A stretch of 34,113 bases of DNA from Flavobacterium sp. Its GTDB lineage: Bacteria > Bacteroidota > Bacteroidia > Flavobacteriales > Flavobacteriaceae. Both the position numbers and the translations under genes were made by a program. Shown here piece by piece: positions 32,834 through 34,113 of this stretch. The notes beneath the pieces were generated by a model, which saw only the letters and a program-made list of their open reading frames with translations, made no database searches and had not been told where the DNA came from. Position 1 is the stretch's first letter; every line of letters begins with the position of its first letter. The stretch covers positions 1 to 34,113 of the forward strand of contig NZ_JASLCE010000091.1 of NCBI RefSeq assembly GCF_030146175.1, written 5' to 3'.

Positions 32834-33310
32834 TTACTTTTTTACACTTTTAAACCTTGTATCAAAAGTCATCTTTGAAGTATTTAAAACTTTGATTTTT
32901 GATGCATCCGGATGATTGGGATTTATTAAATAGTTATATTCCTGAGGGACGATACTACTCGGAACTTTTAAAATTGCGGCTTCATTATAAAATACGAAAT
33001 CATCTCCAATTATCTGAGTTGTCAGAGATGGTGGTTTTGAATTCCAATCGTCCGGCAAATCGTCTATAGCCACTTCCTGTATGACGACCTCATCCGGTAT
33101 TTCAATTTCAACATAACAACGATCCTCCGGCAAATCTTCACTCAAATCCAAATGAACAGCCACTTCCAACGTTGCCAGTGCTCTCGATTCGGCTGTATAA
33201 ACCATTTTAGTATTTAGACTATTCCATCGATAACCTTCGGACATTGAAGCACCAATTCCGGTGAGTGTCGTATCCAGATATTTCTCACGTTCGATTCTGA
33301 ATACTATCAT
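32834..33310 (-). CDS. RES-domain toxin
   Basis: The 158 residues form a single RES domain. RES toxins of the RES-Xre type II systems share a fold with ADP-ribosyltransferases and deplete NAD+. Conserved positions are visible: Arg28 in GYRWNSLNTKMVYTAES, Tyr38 and Glu41 in that same block, Trp89 in LPDDWN, Ser118/Ser119 in LKVPSSIVP, and NYLINPNHPDASKI (Asn126). The set looks complete, so the toxin is probably active. The start codon overlaps the antitoxin stop by one base (TAATG), so it is translationally coupled and downstream of the antitoxin, the usual order for this family. Confidence 0.93.
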   Translation of the reverse strand: MIVFRIEREKYLDTTLTGIGASMSEGYRWNSLNTKMVYTAESRALATLEVAVHLDLSEDLPEDRCYVEIEIPDEVVIQEVAIDDLPDDWNSKPPSLTTQIIGDDFVFYNEAAILKVPSSIVPQEYNYLINPNHPDASKIKVLNTSKMTFDTRFKSVKK

Positions 33311-33810
33311 TAGGCTAAGTTTCCAAATTCTAAACGATTCAAACTAAATCGCACTTCATTAATTCCTGTGATGGTATCCAGCATACTTTCGGGCGAATTT
33401 CCTCCGATGGATACATTTGGTTTCTTTAACCAACGCTGAAATTTTTCTTCTTCATTATTAAAAACTTCCAGTCCAAAATCGATTAATTCATTAATCAGTA
33501 TCACCAGTTCACTATCTCTGCTATCTAAAAGCGAATGCTCACTTTTTTTCTTATTATAGGTTGTTTGAGGAATTCCGACCATTGCCAAGACGGATTTTAC
33601 CGGATTATTAAGTCTCCTGCTAATAATCTCAATAGAATCATAGGGAATACCAGCTCTTATAACTCCTACGCGTTCAAGTCTGTTACTCCATCGGTATTCT
33701 TTACCATCAGAATGCAACGAAAACTGTCTGGCAGGATTCGTTTTCCCTGTTGCCTTTTGAATACTCCTTTTCGTATCAAATGGCTTTGTTTTATTTGTGA
33801 CTTTTCCCAT
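33310..33810 (-). CDS. Antitoxin of the Xre/MbcA/ParS family
   Basis: The 166 residues have a Lys/Thr-rich N-terminal tail (~1-45), a HTH-like domain (~50-110, GIPYDSIEIISRRLNNPVKS and VLAMVGIPQTTYNKKKSE) and the C-terminal toxin-binding DUF2384 domain (~115-166). The latter shows LINELIDFGLEVFNNEEEK, FQRWLKKPNVSIGGNSPESM and the ending GINEVRFSLNRLEFG. It neutralises the RES toxin by blocking its NAD+ pocket and probably represses the operon. The N-terminal ~40 residues are poorly conserved in this family; a later start is possible, but ATG 33810 fits the promoter at 33829-33859. Confidence 0.92.
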   Translation of the reverse strand: MGKVTNKTKPFDTKRSIQKATGKTNPARQFSLHSDGKEYRWSNRLERVGVIRAGIPYDSIEIISRRLNNPVKSVLAMVGIPQTTYNKKKSEHSLLDSRDSELVILINELIDFGLEVFNNEEEKFQRWLKKPNVSIGGNSPESMLDTITGINEVRFSLNRLEFGNLA

Positions 33811-33826
33811 GACGCAATCAATTTAC

Positions 33827-33859
33827 TGCTAATATACAGCATTTTTGTTGCAAAAGCAA
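33827..33859 (-). promoter_or_regulatory. Promoter and possible operator of the RES-Xre operon
   Basis: On the minus strand: TTG (complement of 33857-33859), 20-nt spacer, TATATTAG (complement of 33829-33836), one base off TANNTTTG. An inverted repeat TGCT-N7-AGCA (33827-33841) covers the -7 element, a position suited to antitoxin autorepression. Confidence 0.48.
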
Positions 33860-34006
33860 AATATCCAGCCAAAGAAAAGGAAATAACGTATAGTAAACCA
33901 ATACTTTACAAATCAGGTAGTGCGAATTTACAATCCGTGCCTACGAAGTGAGATAATATCACCGCCCTAAACAATGATCAAATAATTTCTTCGCGGAGGT
34001 TGAAAC

Positions 34007-34040
34007 AAAAAACTCCAAAATCTTTCGACTTTGGAGTTTC
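34007..34040 (-). terminator. Terminator downstream of the tRNA-Val gene
   Basis: Perfect 10-bp stem AAACTCCAAA / TTTGGAGTTT with a 10-nt loop; on the minus strand it runs into TTTTTTG. It starts 8 nt after the tRNA 3' end. The remaining spacer to the antitoxin gene (33860-34006) holds nothing I recognise. Confidence 0.85.
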
Positions 34041-34048
34041 TAAATCTG

Positions 34049-34113
34049 TGGGCGATGAGGGGTTCGAACCCCCGACCCCCTCGGTGTAAACGAGGTGCTC
34101 TGAACCAGCTGAG
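34049..34113 (-). tRNA. tRNA-Val (anticodon TAC), 5' end cut by window edge
   Basis: The minus-strand reading starts in the D-arm (CTCAGCTGGTTCAGAGC). It then has an anticodon stem-loop CTCG-TTTACAC-CGAG with anticodon TAC, variable loop, T-arm GGGGGTTCGAACCCCT (GGTTCGAACC core) and acceptor 3' strand ATCGCCC plus discriminator A. About 10 bases of the acceptor 5' strand are missing. The 3' CCA is not encoded (next bases CAG), so it is added post-transcriptionally. Confidence 0.95.

Overview
The window looks like a chromosomal segment of a gliding member of the Flavobacteriaceae, most likely Flavobacterium or a close relative. The support is the clustered porV, porU and gldJ genes of the type IX secretion/gliding machinery, AT-rich spacers, almost no Shine-Dalgarno sequences, several promoters that fit the Bacteroidetes pattern TTG-N19/20-TANNTTTG, and N-terminal signal peptides typical of the phylum. 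No phage, IS element, integrase or CRISPR array was seen.

Left part (1-12.2 kb), conserved core. On the minus strand are the start of an M28 lipoprotein peptidase (cut by the edge), pdhC and pdhA (pyruvate dehydrogenase E2 and E1-alpha; no E1-beta here), cdd, porV and porU. Divergent from porU, gldJ and then murF run on the plus strand. PorU (Cys/His sortase) and PorV (outer-membrane shuttle) attach T9SS cargo to the surface, and GldJ is the lipoprotein shared by secretion and gliding.

Middle (12.2-21.7 kb), regulatory and envelope accessory genes. An alpha/beta hydrolase, an ECF sigma factor and a 4-TM protein form a tight operon. A serine beta-lactamase-family lipoprotein is bracketed by two nearly identical 33-bp palindromes, and 19-bp tandem repeats lie in its upstream region. 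A LytS/LytT-type two-component pair is divergent from a TonB-receptor-like outer-membrane beta-barrel. An ArsR repressor is followed by two SRPBCC/AHSA1 genes, with a strong promoter carrying two operator-like repeats. A YjdM/PhnA zinc-ribbon protein follows.

Right part (22-34.1 kb), the most accessory region. A compact four-gene operon (protein of unknown family, ~7-TM protein, NarX-like kinase, LuxR-type regulator) is transcribed away from a large cytosolic metallophosphoesterase with a helical N-terminal extension and a beta-trefoil-like C-terminal domain. I regard this as the best candidate for an undescribed system. It is followed by a decayed ORF region, two GNAT acetyltransferases divergent from a MocR/PdxR-type regulator, a secreted retropepsin-like aspartic protease, a decayed AraC-family HTH remnant, a second serine hydrolase with an altered YxN motif, a RES/Xre toxin-antitoxin pair, and a tRNA-Val(TAC) cut by the window end.

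Start codons were re-chosen for porU, the ECF sigma factor, the LytS-like kinase, the outer-membrane barrel gene, arsR and the second serine hydrolase. In each case the longest open frame adds implausible residues before a clear signal peptide or domain start.
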